Below, one piece after another: positions 50,070 to 58,356 of a DNA stretch of 64,000 bases. The first letter of the stretch is position 1. The number at the start of each line of letters is the position of its first letter. The notes beneath the pieces were generated by a model. That model was not told the DNA's origin. It made no database searches and was given only the letters and a program-made list of their open reading frames with translations. A program made the position numbers and the translations under genes. The DNA lies in contig CAVWGE010000005.1 in assembly GCA_963754385.1 (NCBI GenBank), positions 124,001 through 188,000 on the forward strand, read 5' to 3'. This DNA is from 9FT-COMBO-48-23 sp963754385 (GTDB lineage Bacteria > Chloroflexota > Dehalococcoidia > GIF9 > UBA5629).

Positions 50070-50894
50070 CTAGGTCTTTTTCTTGCCTTTCGGGTGCCGC
50101 CTTAGAAAATCTAGTATTATCCTGTCAGTTTCTGCCGCTGCTTCACCGAAGAAACCATGGCCTGCGTTTTTCAGCATAACCATCTCAGCATTCGGTATCC
50201 TGGAAGCTAGAATCTTCGAGTTCCCGGCTGGAATAATCCTGTCGGCATCGCCGACTATAACCAGTGTCGGAGCCTTAATCTGGGACAGCCGGTCATAGGT
50301 ATCGTGAGTCGCTACCGCCTGCGCCTGGCAGGCAAAACCGTGAATCGGCGTGGGATATTCAGAAGTAATGGCTACATACATTTCCACCGCCTCGGGGTTC
50401 TTATCGATGAATTCCTGAGTCCACAACCAGGGCACTGCAATCCTGGCTTGCTCCTCCACTGACAATTTCCCCATCTCCGGGTTGATAAGGAACGCCAGCG
50501 CCTCCGGTGTGGGCTGTATCGCCTTTGTTCCCCCGCAGAAGGTGCAGCCCAGTATGAGACTTTTTACCTTGTCGGGATAATTAAGTGCCAGTTCCTGAGC
50601 AATCATGCCGCCCATAGAAATACCAAAAACATGTGCCGAGTCAATGCCGATGACGTCAAGCAAACCCTTGGCATCATCGGCCATCATCTTTATGGTATAG
50701 GGTATATTCGGCTTGTCGCTCCGCCCGGTACCCCGGTTGTCAAAGGAAATCACGCGGTACTCCTGAGAAAGAGGTGGAATCAGGGGCGTCCAGTGTCCGG
50801 AGTATGCACCATAGCCCATTATTAAGAGCAGTGCTTCCCCATCGCCGTGACTCTCATAGTAGATATTGATATCGCCGACTTTTACCGTAGGCAT
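50070..50894 (-). CDS. Alpha/beta hydrolase
   Basis: A 274-residue hydrolase with the full triad: oxyanion region LLIMGYGAYSGHW, FDNRGTGRSDKP, nucleophile elbow GISMGGMIAQEL, acid VGDADRIIPAGN and catalytic His in KNAGHGFFGEA. It resembles 3-oxoadipate enol-lactonase-type hydrolases, but the substrate cannot be stated. It starts after GGGAGGTGTGAG and is convergent to the methyltransferase gene. Confidence 0.9.
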   Translation of the reverse strand: MPTVKVGDINIYYESHGDGEALLLIMGYGAYSGHWTPLIPPLSQEYRVISFDNRGTGRSDKPNIPYTIKMMADDAKGLLDVIGIDSAHVFGISMGGMIAQELALNYPDKVKSLILGCTFCGGTKAIQPTPEALAFLINPEMGKLSVEEQARIAVPWLWTQEFIDKNPEAVEMYVAITSEYPTPIHGFACQAQAVATHDTYDRLSQIKAPTLVIVGDADRIIPAGNSKILASRIPNAEMVMLKNAGHGFFGEAAAETDRIILDFLRRHPKGKKKT

Positions 50895-50995
50895 CTCACA
50901 CCTCCCTTGTTTTGAATACCCTGCCGACCATTTTACACTAAATAGATAATTAAAATCGACAGCACATGTAGCACTATGGGGTATTTTCAGCTAAT

Positions 50996-51454
50996 ATGTA
51001 TATCATGGACTCCATAATTTACGAGGACATCCCGCGCTATGACGTATATCTCAAAGCCATTATGGTGCTGCCTGTGTTTTTCATCGCTTTCGGCATATAT
51101 TATCTAATCATCGCCGAAGTCGAGGCGGCGACTACCATGTTTGCCGCAACCCTGCTTATGGCTGCCATTTACTGGGCGATATTTCCCCGAAAATACCTCA
51201 TACTCGATAGCAAGTCCAAAATAGTACTCGGAGGACCTTTCTCTTTCAACATCCCCTTTAGCAATTTGGAAACCGCCAGGGAGCCTGAAGGTGCAACCTT
51301 CGGCATCAACTTCGCCACCTGTTTCTCCAACGAGCGCACTGTGCAAATCATCCGCAAAAAGGGCTGGTATGTAAACATAACCCCCAGCGACCGCGCCCTG
51401 TTCCTGGAAAACCTGAATAAGGCACTGAATGAATGGAGAAGAAACAAAAATTAA
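50996..51454 (+). CDS. Hypothetical membrane protein with PH-like C-terminus
   Basis: A 152-residue protein with two membrane helices (about 20-42 and 45-63) followed by a soluble beta-rich part (KYLILDSKSKIVLGG, NERTVQIIRKKGWYVNITPSDRALFLENL). The last segment looks like the strand-helix end of bacterial PH-like domains. ATG at 51005 is an alternative start. I do not recognise a named family. Confidence 0.55.
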   Translation: MYIMDSIIYEDIPRYDVYLKAIMVLPVFFIAFGIYYLIIAEVEAATTMFAATLLMAAIYWAIFPRKYLILDSKSKIVLGGPFSFNIPFSNLETAREPEGATFGINFATCFSNERTVQIIRKKGWYVNITPSDRALFLENLNKALNEWRRNKN

Positions 51455-51495
51455 AAATAAAAAAGTTAAAATTGATTCCCTCTCCCTTACGGGAG

Positions 51496-51816
51496 ACTTT
51501 GTTTAATAAGTCCTTAAATTGACCTACTTTTTAAACAGAAGATTATTAAAGTAAGAATACTTAATAAAATTAGGAGTGAAGAAATGAAATGGAAAAAAAC
51601 ACCAGAATTTTGGAATGTGCTATTAGTTTTTGGGTAGGAATTGGTCTTATGAGCATAATAGATGTTTACAAAATTGTTTACACTAATAATACTCTTCGAT
51701 ACTCTTGGATTATGTTTGGATTTTCAATAATTTTTATAATTATATGCGTTATACTTTTGATTAAAAGAAAAAAGGAAAAATAGACTTTTTAAACAAAAGC
51801 TACTTATTAAACAAAG
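51496..51816. mobile_element. AT-rich element with terminal inverted repeats and 12-bp flanking direct repeats
   Basis: CTTTGTTTAATAAGT at 51497-51511 is exactly inverted at 51802-51816. CCCTTACGGGAG occurs directly outside both ends (51484-51495 and 51817-51828), as a target duplication would. An inner ACTTTTTAAACA also occurs near both ends in direct orientation. The insert is far more AT-rich than its surroundings and splits a family D hairpin repeat in its loop. It carries one small membrane-protein frame and no transposase. Confidence 0.75.
51584..51783 (+). CDS. Small membrane protein frame in the element, with an internal -1 frame change
   Basis: AGGAG seven bases before ATG 51584 favours that start, which gives MKWKKTPEFWNVLLVFG and then TAG. 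The -1 frame from there (also open from ATG 51589) continues VGIGLMSIIDVYKIVY, ILIFF-like hydrophobic residues and KRKKEK to 51783. Joined at the TTTTTGGG run, the two give a two-helix protein of about 66 residues. Either a programmed -1 shift, a decayed gene, or simple use of ATG 51589 (64 residues) is possible. Confidence 0.4.
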
Positions 51817-51960
51817 CCCTTACGGGAGGGGGGTGGGCAGGCATCCAGCGAGGATTTACTCCCACTGGGATATGGGAAACGGGAGAGGGCTAGGGTGAGG
51901 GTGAGTTTTTAACTCTTAATCTGTCATTTTGATTTTTGCTCTTTGATTTTTGACTTAGTA

Positions 51961-52986
51961 ATGAAACCTGTTGAATGGCTGGGAAACAAACTCAAGATTA
52001 TCGACCAGACACAACTGCCTGGGAAGATAGCCTTTGCCGAGCTCCACGACTATACCGAGGTGGTCGCCGCCATAAAGGAGCTGAAGGTGCGGGGTGCGCC
52101 GGCCATCGGCGTAGCCGCCGCCTACGGCATCGCCCTCGGCGCCCGGAACATAAAGGCACAGAATAAAGCCGAGTTCCTCAGCCGGCTTGATAAAATCCTA
52201 CGCGCCTTCGCCGCCGCCCGGCCTACAGCGGTTAACCTGTTCCGAGCTATCAACCGCATGAAAAAGGCAGCGACAGCGGCTGATTTCACCACCATAAAGC
52301 AGTCGCTCATTGACGAGGCGAAGGCAATCCATGCCGAAGAGAAATCCGCTACCGAGCGTCTCAGCCGGCTCGGCGCCGGGCTGATTAAGGACGGCTTCAC
52401 CATACTGACCCACTGCAACACCGGGCCCTTAGCCACTGCCGGCTACGGCACAGCTTTGGGTGTCATCAAAGCCGCCAAAGAGCAGGGCAAGAAAATCGAG
52501 GCCATCGTCACCGAGACGCGCCCGCTGCTCCAGGGAGCCCGTCTCACCGCCTGGGAGCTGATGCAGGATAACATACCAACCACTTTGATTACCGATTCCA
52601 TGGCTGGCTATTTCCTGAGCCGGGGCAAGGTAAACTGCGTCATCGTCGGCGCTGACCGCATTGCCGCCAACGGCGACACCGCCAACAAAATAGGCACCTA
52701 CACCTTATCCGTGCTGGCTAAAGAAAACGGCGTCCCCTTTTACGTGGCAGCGCCGACCAGCACCATCGACCTTTCGTTAAAATCCGGCGCTGAAATCCCC
52801 ATCGAAGAACGCAACCCGGAAGAGGTAACCAACATCGGTGGCATTCGCCTGGCGCCGAAAGGCGTCACCGCCGCCAACCCCGCCTTCGATATAACCCCCC
52901 ATCGCTACATAACCGCCATCATCACCGAGAAGGGTGTCGTCAGGAAATCGTATAGCCTTGGGTTGAAGCAGTTAGTTGGCAGGTAA
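51961..52986 (+). CDS. mtnA: S-methyl-5-thioribose-1-phosphate isomerase
   Basis: A 341-residue enzyme of the methionine salvage pathway, turning methylthioribose 1-phosphate into the ribulose form. Conserved segments are VRGAPAIGVAAAYG, RPTAVNLFRAI, the catalytic THCNTGPLATAGYGTALG in parts, ETRPLLQGARLTAWEL and VGADRIAANGDTANKIGTY in parts. ATG at 51961 begins the usual MKPVEW; no clear ribosome site precedes it. The next pathway genes follow after the island at 53-55.5 kb. Confidence 0.95.
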   Translation: MKPVEWLGNKLKIIDQTQLPGKIAFAELHDYTEVVAAIKELKVRGAPAIGVAAAYGIALGARNIKAQNKAEFLSRLDKILRAFAAARPTAVNLFRAINRMKKAATAADFTTIKQSLIDEAKAIHAEEKSATERLSRLGAGLIKDGFTILTHCNTGPLATAGYGTALGVIKAAKEQGKKIEAIVTETRPLLQGARLTAWELMQDNIPTTLITDSMAGYFLSRGKVNCVIVGADRIAANGDTANKIGTYTLSVLAKENGVPFYVAAPTSTIDLSLKSGAEIPIEERNPEEVTNIGGIRLAPKGVTAANPAFDITPHRYITAIITEKGVVRKSYSLGLKQLVGR

Positions 52987-52999
52987 TCTACTTAGATGA

Positions 53000-53019
53000 T
53001 AGGACTAACAATCCGTTAG
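53000..53019 (+). repeat. Imperfect direct repeat at the left edge of the island
   Basis: TAGGACTAACAATCCGTTAG matches TAGGACTAGTAATCCATTGG at 55434-55453 at 16 of 20 positions, including the first eight. The two bracket the three leftward island genes. Confidence 0.35.
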
Positions 53020-53107
53020 CATAGATAGAGTGTTAAGCAAGCTAGTTCAGCTTGTTAAGCAGGGGGTAGCTAGTCAGAAGGTCTAAGTTGTAGCGTGACT
53101 CACATAG

Positions 53108-53584
53108 CTACCTATATCTCATAAGATATTCTTTGAATAAAGGCAGAAGTATCCTATACCCCAAGGTTACCAGTTTGATGTCTTTCTTATTATCGTCGAT
53201 ATTCTTTCTGCCATGGAAGAGATTACACCTTATTTGGTAAATTGTCTCAATGAGCGAGCCAAAAGTCTCATCATATTTCTTAATATTGCCATCGTCGGGA
53301 TACTTCGTGTTATATACTTCATAGCTCGATAACTGATTCAAATCCCTCGCGAATGCCCCCTTGCTATTCTTAAGGTTATTAAATACGTGCTCCATTTCAG
53401 CCAATGTCTTGACCTTGTCAATTAACTCACGGTCTGAGCTGGCTTCGCCATACTTACCCTTCAGCCAACCATTAAATGCTACCCAAAGTGATATGAATCT
53501 GTCTCCGTCATCTACGTATTGCTTTCTTCTTTCGGCTCTTTTAAGCCATCGCTCCGTAAATATTTCCCAGACTATAAAGGCCAT
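53108..53584 (-). CDS. HEPN-like protein (Rx4H motif)
   Basis: A 158-residue helical protein. Near the C-terminus it has IRCNLFHGRKN, an R119-x4-H124 motif placed on a helix as in HEPN ribonucleases of toxin and defence systems. The N-terminal part (DRFISLWVAFNGWLKGKYGE) also fits MAE_28990/MAE_18760-type HEPN proteins, where a substrate-facing N-helix lies before. The start follows GGGGGATGACT. It neighbours two other defence-like genes. RNase activity is inferred only. Confidence 0.65.
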   Translation of the reverse strand: MAFIVWEIFTERWLKRAERRKQYVDDGDRFISLWVAFNGWLKGKYGEASSDRELIDKVKTLAEMEHVFNNLKNSKGAFARDLNQLSSYEVYNTKYPDDGNIKKYDETFGSLIETIYQIRCNLFHGRKNIDDNKKDIKLVTLGYRILLPLFKEYLMRYR

Positions 53585-53647
53585 TTCTAGTCATCCCCCG
53601 TTAATCATATTTGAGATAAGGTTAAGAGTGAACATAGCTGTTTGTCT

Positions 53648-54160
53648 CTATACTAGGTGGCACAGCACCAGTGCCCTTATTGTTTGTAGGGCTTCCATTT
53701 CTTGAGTTGGGTTTGGGTCTCTTTTGATGTAATCCACTAAATCTTTCATTATCTCTGGAAACTCGACAACATGGTCAACATGCTTGAGGCATTCTGCCAT
53801 TACTTGGTCTCTTTGCGTTTTTGCAAGAAACGACAGGACGAGCCATATCTCATATTGTTTGTCGTGGTGAACACCAAACTCCTTTCGCAATGCTGCTCTG
53901 GCCTCTGGAAATGAACTCTTGAAGAGTCTGTAGTATGTGTTGCTATTTGGGTTTGTGACATATGAAAGTGAAATATCTTCTGTCATCCATGCTGAGATAT
54001 CAACTCCGACTCTCTTCCCGTCATGCAATCGATAGGCAGCTATATCTATGTCACCCCATCCTGCAGATTTTTCTGTTGTAATCTTGTATCTCACTCTGCT
54101 CTTAACGAGAAAACCTTGTATCTCAAGCCAGGCACGAACAATTTGCTCATTGATGTCCAT
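53648..54160 (-). CDS. Restriction-endonuclease-fold-like protein with altered active site
   Basis: A 170-residue protein. Residues 1-60 read as the start of a PD-(D/E)xK fold: RAWLEIQGFLVKSRVRYK, SAGWGDIDIAAYRL, KRVGVDISAWMT. The usual VEVKxW strand is VGVDISAW, so the expected Glu-x-Lys is Asp-x-Ser and nuclease activity is doubtful. The remainder is helical and unassigned. GGTGGTTAGCT lies before the ATG. It sits between the HEPN-like and TIR-like genes. Confidence 0.5.
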   Translation of the reverse strand: MDINEQIVRAWLEIQGFLVKSRVRYKITTEKSAGWGDIDIAAYRLHDGKRVGVDISAWMTEDISLSYVTNPNSNTYYRLFKSSFPEARAALRKEFGVHHDKQYEIWLVLSFLAKTQRDQVMAECLKHVDHVVEFPEIMKDLVDYIKRDPNPTQEMEALQTIRALVLCHLV

Positions 54161-54417
54161 AGCTAACCACCTTCCTATCCGACTCTATGAGACAATGTTA
54201 GTTGAGAGCTGTATAACTGTCAATAGGTAGACGTTAATTCCCTGTTCAAAATAGACCTTATGACTGGGAGTTAAGTGGCCTAAATCGTATCTGTGGCTCC
54301 AGCTATGGTGGTACGGTTACTTATGCTACCTGTAATTCAGATTGTTTCTTGGCTGCTCTCGCAAAATTATGGTTCTGGAGGAATAGCACAGAAAAAGGCC
54401 GGTTGTTCTGTGTTTAA

Positions 54418-55350
54418 TTATTTAAGTTTACTGCGGTCTGGTTTGTAACCAGCGGCTTCCAGTTCATTCATCAGTTTGAGTTTCCATCCTCCAGCTGCGT
54501 CAAATAATATATATTCAATGCCATGATAATCACTTGGGATTTCTACGCTTTCTAATGTAAGCGGACAAACTTTAGACCTGCCCAGTTTTCCAATGAAATA
54601 GCCAAGTTCAAGGATAACGTTCTGGCGTGCTCTATGCTTTAGCTCGCTTTCCTCACCTCTTGTTTTGCCTTCATCATCAGGAGTAAGCAAAACAATTGCG
54701 TAATCAATATCAGACTCTTGTTCCAGCTTCTCCATTAGTGCTCGACCCTTACCAGTCTTCTCACCGAGAATGACGGGTTCTAAACCAACCTGCTCTATAA
54801 AGCGAGCAACCGTCTGTTTTACACCTTCGTCATGACCGTGGACTAAAAAGACTTTGTTATCCACTAGTATTGATTCGGTTGCCACTGATTCAGCCGCGGG
54901 TAATTTTGCAGCTGTCTCATATAGAGGTAATTGTTCTTTAATAGATTTTAGTTCGTCCACCTTTCGGCGGCACCAATTCACTATTTTTACAGCATAGTCA
55001 TAGTTATATTGATCTTTTAGCAACCTATCAATGTGAGGTGCACATGAAACATAATGCTTATAAAAGGATTCTTCCGTGAAAATCCTTTGAAGCATTACTG
55101 TATTATAATCATCCCATATACGCATTTCAGACTTGCTATCCTCAACGTCTGTTTGAGTTAGTAATCCCCTATGCTGACTCAGCGTATATAAATTTCGACC
55201 AATTTTTACACCAATCCTGATGCGTTCCTCAAGATCTTGGGCTGCCTCTTCTCTTAAAACGGCCAATACTTTCAGCTTGCTAGACGATAGAGCCTTCGAA
55301 TTTGCAAGTTCTCCAGTCATTGTAATTAACCTGTCCAAATTATATATCAT
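54418..55350 (-). CDS. TIR-like nucleotide-binding domain protein (PF10137 type)
   Basis: A 310-residue protein. Residues 1-160 are helical and unassigned. Residues 165-305 form the TIR-like domain seen in CBASS/Pycsar-type and related defence proteins: KVFLVHGHDEGVKQTVARFI (in parts), LGEKTGKGRALMEKLE, YAIVLLTPDDEG, ARQNVILELGYFIGKLGRSK (with Glu248) and SDYHGIEYI. Such domains can cleave NAD+ when triggered. No cyclase or other sensor gene lies beside it, so this may be a single-gene effector. The 256 bases downstream hold no intact gene. Confidence 0.85.
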   Translation of the reverse strand: MIYNLDRLITMTGELANSKALSSSKLKVLAVLREEAAQDLEERIRIGVKIGRNLYTLSQHRGLLTQTDVEDSKSEMRIWDDYNTVMLQRIFTEESFYKHYVSCAPHIDRLLKDQYNYDYAVKIVNWCRRKVDELKSIKEQLPLYETAAKLPAAESVATESILVDNKVFLVHGHDEGVKQTVARFIEQVGLEPVILGEKTGKGRALMEKLEQESDIDYAIVLLTPDDEGKTRGEESELKHRARQNVILELGYFIGKLGRSKVCPLTLESVEIPSDYHGIEYILFDAAGGWKLKLMNELEAAGYKPDRSKLK

Positions 55351-55433
55351 TCTTTCACATTTGGCACGATCTATTAAAAGCAGAATACCATCTACATTTT
55401 CAATCAGAGACTAAGTCGTGTTTGGTTGACAGT

Positions 55434-55453
55434 TAGGACTAGTAATCCATTGG
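55434..55453 (+). repeat. Imperfect direct repeat at the right edge of the island
   Basis: Pairs with 53000-53019. It lies 84 bases upstream of the TIR-like gene start, in an otherwise gene-free 270-base gap before the TrkA-C gene. Confidence 0.35.
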
Positions 55454-55620
55454 TTGAAGCTAATTATAAGCAGGTCGAGGCTGAAAATTAGGTATGTGAA
55501 AACGTTCCGAGCAATAAATCACAGCAAGCCGTGATTGTCACAACGGAATTTCCAAGGTATAATTCTGGCGTTTCCATCGTGGTCTTGCGGGCTACGCAAG
55601 TCTAAATACGGAGGGATAAC

Positions 55621-56298
55621 ATGCAACCTGAATTGATGCTGGTGTTAATCACGGCATGGCTGTTTGTACTGTGGTTCGGCTCGATTGCGCTGGAAGCCAC
55701 CGGTATGGAGAGGTCCAGGGCCCGCTTTCAGGCTATGTCGGCGCTTACTGGCACGGGCTTCACCACACGTGAGGCGGAGAACATCGTCGGCCATCCCAGG
55801 CGCCGCCTGATAGTCGGCTGGATGATGTTTTTGGGCAGCGTCGGCATTATCCTGTTCTTGCTTATCCTACTGGTGATAATCGTCGTCGGCATAAAACCAG
55901 CCAAGCCGACATCAGCGGTCACCCTCGTCCTTTCGGCTCTGCCGGCAGTCGCCTTAATGGTGCTCTACTGGATAGGTGTCCTGGACAAGCTGGCAACCAG
56001 CATAGTCAACTGGCTGAAACGCACCGGATACTTCAAGCCCGAGCTGTCGAATACGGAGATAGTTTACCATGCCGGCGAATACAGCCTGGCTCGACTGACC
56101 ATCGGCAAGGCAGCGCCGGAGACAGGCTCCAAAATCAGCGATACCAGCCTGGCGAAGAGCAACATCAAGGTGCTGGCGATTGAAAGAGGCGACAAAGTAT
56201 TTTTTTACCCGGAAGCTAAAGAGGTTGTGCAGGCAGGAGACCACCTGATATATTACGGACGGACGGAGGAGATAAACAAGATAACGGAGACGAGTTAA
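55621..56298 (+). CDS. Membrane protein with TrkA-C (RCK_C) domain
   Basis: A 225-residue protein. Three membrane helices (about 6-24, 60-88, 97-118) surround a SALTGTGFTTREAENIVGH stretch that resembles a pore-loop (TGTGF) of Trk/Ktr-like transporters. A RCK_C domain follows (about 150-222): YSLARLTIGKAAPETGSKI, VLAIERGDKVFFYP, GDHLIYYG. It may be a ligand-gated ion-channel-like regulator. TACGGAGGGATAAC precedes the ATG. Confidence 0.8.
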   Translation: MQPELMLVLITAWLFVLWFGSIALEATGMERSRARFQAMSALTGTGFTTREAENIVGHPRRRLIVGWMMFLGSVGIILFLLILLVIIVVGIKPAKPTSAVTLVLSALPAVALMVLYWIGVLDKLATSIVNWLKRTGYFKPELSNTEIVYHAGEYSLARLTIGKAAPETGSKISDTSLAKSNIKVLAIERGDKVFFYPEAKEVVQAGDHLIYYGRTEEINKITETS

Positions 56299-56323
56299 AA
56301 ACCAAAATGGTAGATAAAAAGGA

Positions 56324-56365
56324 GAGATTGCCACGCCCCGATTGCATCGGGGCTCGCAATGACAG
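56324..56365. repeat. Family C repeat, right-end copy
   Basis: GAGATTGCCACGCCCCGATtgcATCGGGGCTCGCAATGACAG in segments. Forty-one bases are identical to the end of the 27303-27426 element. It lies just before the mtnP ribosome site. Confidence 0.75.
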
Positions 56366-56386
56366 CAAAAACCAGGAGGCTTGAAC

Positions 56387-57250
56387 ATGGCTGAAGCTAA
56401 AGTAGGTATTATCGGCGGCACCGGGCTGTACCAGTTGGAAGGCATGACCAAGGTCAAGGAAATGAAGGTGAAGACGCCTTTCGGCGAGCCGAGCGACGCT
56501 ATTATTCTGGGCGAAATAGACGGCGTAAAAGTTGCCTTTCTCCCCAGACACGGCAGGGGACATTTCATCAGCCCCACCGAGATACCGGCAAAAGCCAATA
56601 TCTACGCCCTGAAGTCACTGGGCGTGGAATGGATACTTTCCGTAGCCACCGTAGGCAGCCTACAGGAGAAAATCAGGCCGCTGGACATAGTGATACCCGA
56701 CCAGATTATCGACCGCACCTTCCTCAGGCAGGATACTTTCTTCGGCAGTGGTATAGTGGGACACATCCCCTTTGCCGACCCTTTCTGCCCCGTACTCGGC
56801 GATATACTCCACGATTCAGCACGCAAGCTCGAAATCCGGGCTCATGACGGCGGCATCTGCGTCGTCATGGAGGGACCCCAGTTCTCCACCAGGGCTGAGT
56901 CTGAGCTATATCGCTCCTGGGGGGCTGATGTCATCTACATGACCGGCTTGCCTGAGGCCAAGCTGGCCCGGGAGGCGGAGATTTGCTATGCCGCTATCGC
57001 CGTGGTCACCGACTACGACTGCTGGAAGGAGACCTACGAGGTTGTATCTGCGGAAATGGTGGTGGATAATCTAAAGCGAGGCACTGAGACTGTCAAGAAG
57101 CTATTAAAGCATGCGGTAACACGTATGCCCAAGACGAGGAATTGCATTTGCGCCAGCGCCCTCCAAAATGCCATAATCACCTCCCCGGAGCTTATACCGG
57201 AGCAGGTGAAGAAAGACCTGGCACCAATCATCGGCAAGTATATAAAATAG
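56387..57250 (+). CDS. mtnP: S-methyl-5'-thioadenosine phosphorylase
   Basis: A 287-residue phosphorylase of the PNP/MTAP family that cleaves methylthioadenosine to adenine and methylthioribose 1-phosphate, the substrate of MtnA. It shows VGIIGGTGLYQLEGM, FLPRHGRGHFISPTEIP in parts, VATVGSLQEKIRPLD, MEGPQFSTRAESELYRSWGADVIYMTG in parts, and VVTDYDCWKE. The substrate-site Asp and SVxGSL-like motif favour MTA over other nucleosides. AGGAGG lies before ATG 56387. Confidence 0.94.
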   Translation: MAEAKVGIIGGTGLYQLEGMTKVKEMKVKTPFGEPSDAIILGEIDGVKVAFLPRHGRGHFISPTEIPAKANIYALKSLGVEWILSVATVGSLQEKIRPLDIVIPDQIIDRTFLRQDTFFGSGIVGHIPFADPFCPVLGDILHDSARKLEIRAHDGGICVVMEGPQFSTRAESELYRSWGADVIYMTGLPEAKLAREAEICYAAIAVVTDYDCWKETYEVVSAEMVVDNLKRGTETVKKLLKHAVTRMPKTRNCICASALQNAIITSPELIPEQVKKDLAPIIGKYIK

Positions 57251-57258
57251 GCAACCTT

Positions 57259-58290
57259 ATGACATCGAAGATTGAATTCAACTGTTTGCCTACGGCTATA
57301 GGTAGCATGCCTCAGACCGACCCGCAGGAGGCGTGTTCTGTGGTGGCAAAGTATCTGCCTGACCTGCCCGCCTGGCCGCAACTGCCGAAGCGCTCGCATC
57401 TGGAGAATATGTATGCCCAGTTCAGCGAAGGCTTTCCCGGCATCGTGCTGGAGGGGGATAAAATCCTTGTGGAGCGTTCAGCGGAATTCGATAGCCGGCT
57501 GGAGCAGCTTTATAATGACGCCTCGGAGAATAACCCGGATAGCTACAGCATCAGCGCCGAATATGCCGCCGGGCTGCATGCTTTTCTGTCTCTAAAGGAA
57601 CAGCATCCCAGAATGGTGAAGGGGCAGATAACGGGTCCCATCACCTGGGGGCTTTGTGTCACCGACAGGGAACAGCGGGGGATACTTTATGACGACCTTC
57701 TGGCTGAGGCTCTGGCCAAGTTCCTGCGGCTGAAAGCTATGTGGCAGGAGAGATTTTTAAGCCAGATATCACCAAATACCATCATCTTCGTTGACGAGCC
57801 TTACCTGACCTCACTGGGCACAGCCTTCGTCGCCGTACCTAATGAGCAGGTGACGACCTTGCTGGAAGAGGTTTTGAGCGGCATAGAGGGTATTAAGGGA
57901 GTGCACTGCTGCGGCAGCACCGACTGGTCGCTACTTCTGAAAAGCTCCACCGACATACTGAGCTTCGATGCCTACAACTATGCCGACTCACTGAGCTGCT
58001 ATCCTGCCGAGGCGAAAGCCTTTTTAGAGCGGGGCGGCAGCATCGCCTGGGGCATTATCCCTAACACCGAGGAAGCCTCTGCCAAAGAATCTGTAGCCAG
58101 CCTGTACGACCGGCTCGGTGAAGCCATGGCACCTTTCACCCGGGAGGGCATTCCTTTCAAGCAGCTAGTTGCCCAGGGATTGCTCACCCCGTCCTGTACG
58201 CTGGCATCAATGTCTAATGAGGCTGCCATTCACGCCCTGGAATTGCTGGCCGAGCTTTCAGCCAGGGTGAGGAGCAAATACTCAGCGTAG
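57259..58290 (+). CDS. MetE-like/UroD-superfamily protein (methionine-synthase type)
   Basis: A 343-residue TIM-barrel protein of the cobalamin-independent methionine synthase C-domain/UROD superfamily: LPTAIGSMPQTDPQEAC, QITGPITWGL, FVDEPYLTSLGT, VHCCGSTDWSLLL with the zinc-type His-Cys-Cys, SFDAYNYADSL and GIIPNTEEAS. The usual N-terminal MetE half is absent. It follows mtnP by eight bases, so it may methylate homocysteine or an analogue at the end of the salvage pathway. That role is inferred. Confidence 0.82.
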   Translation: MTSKIEFNCLPTAIGSMPQTDPQEACSVVAKYLPDLPAWPQLPKRSHLENMYAQFSEGFPGIVLEGDKILVERSAEFDSRLEQLYNDASENNPDSYSISAEYAAGLHAFLSLKEQHPRMVKGQITGPITWGLCVTDREQRGILYDDLLAEALAKFLRLKAMWQERFLSQISPNTIIFVDEPYLTSLGTAFVAVPNEQVTTLLEEVLSGIEGIKGVHCCGSTDWSLLLKSSTDILSFDAYNYADSLSCYPAEAKAFLERGGSIAWGIIPNTEEASAKESVASLYDRLGEAMAPFTREGIPFKQLVAQGLLTPSCTLASMSNEAAIHALELLAELSARVRSKYSA

Positions 58291-58293
58291 AAA

Positions 58294-58356
58294 TGTAGAG
58301 ATGAGGCTTTAGCCTCACCTCCATGACCCTAAAGGGTCATGGCTACATGTAGATAA
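58294..58356. repeat. Family A palindromic repeat
   Basis: TGTAGAGATGAGGCtttAGCCTCAcctCCATGACCCtaaaGGGTCATGGCTACATGTAG in segments. The gap continues to 58465 with a degenerate third hairpin. Confidence 0.75.

Noticed and set aside
54245..54420. Plus-strand frame reading ELSGLNRICGSSYGG, resembling a serine-recombinase zinc-ribbon start
   Set aside because: Too short and too weak; the expected cysteine pairs and following motifs are missing. A decayed recombinase cannot be claimed.
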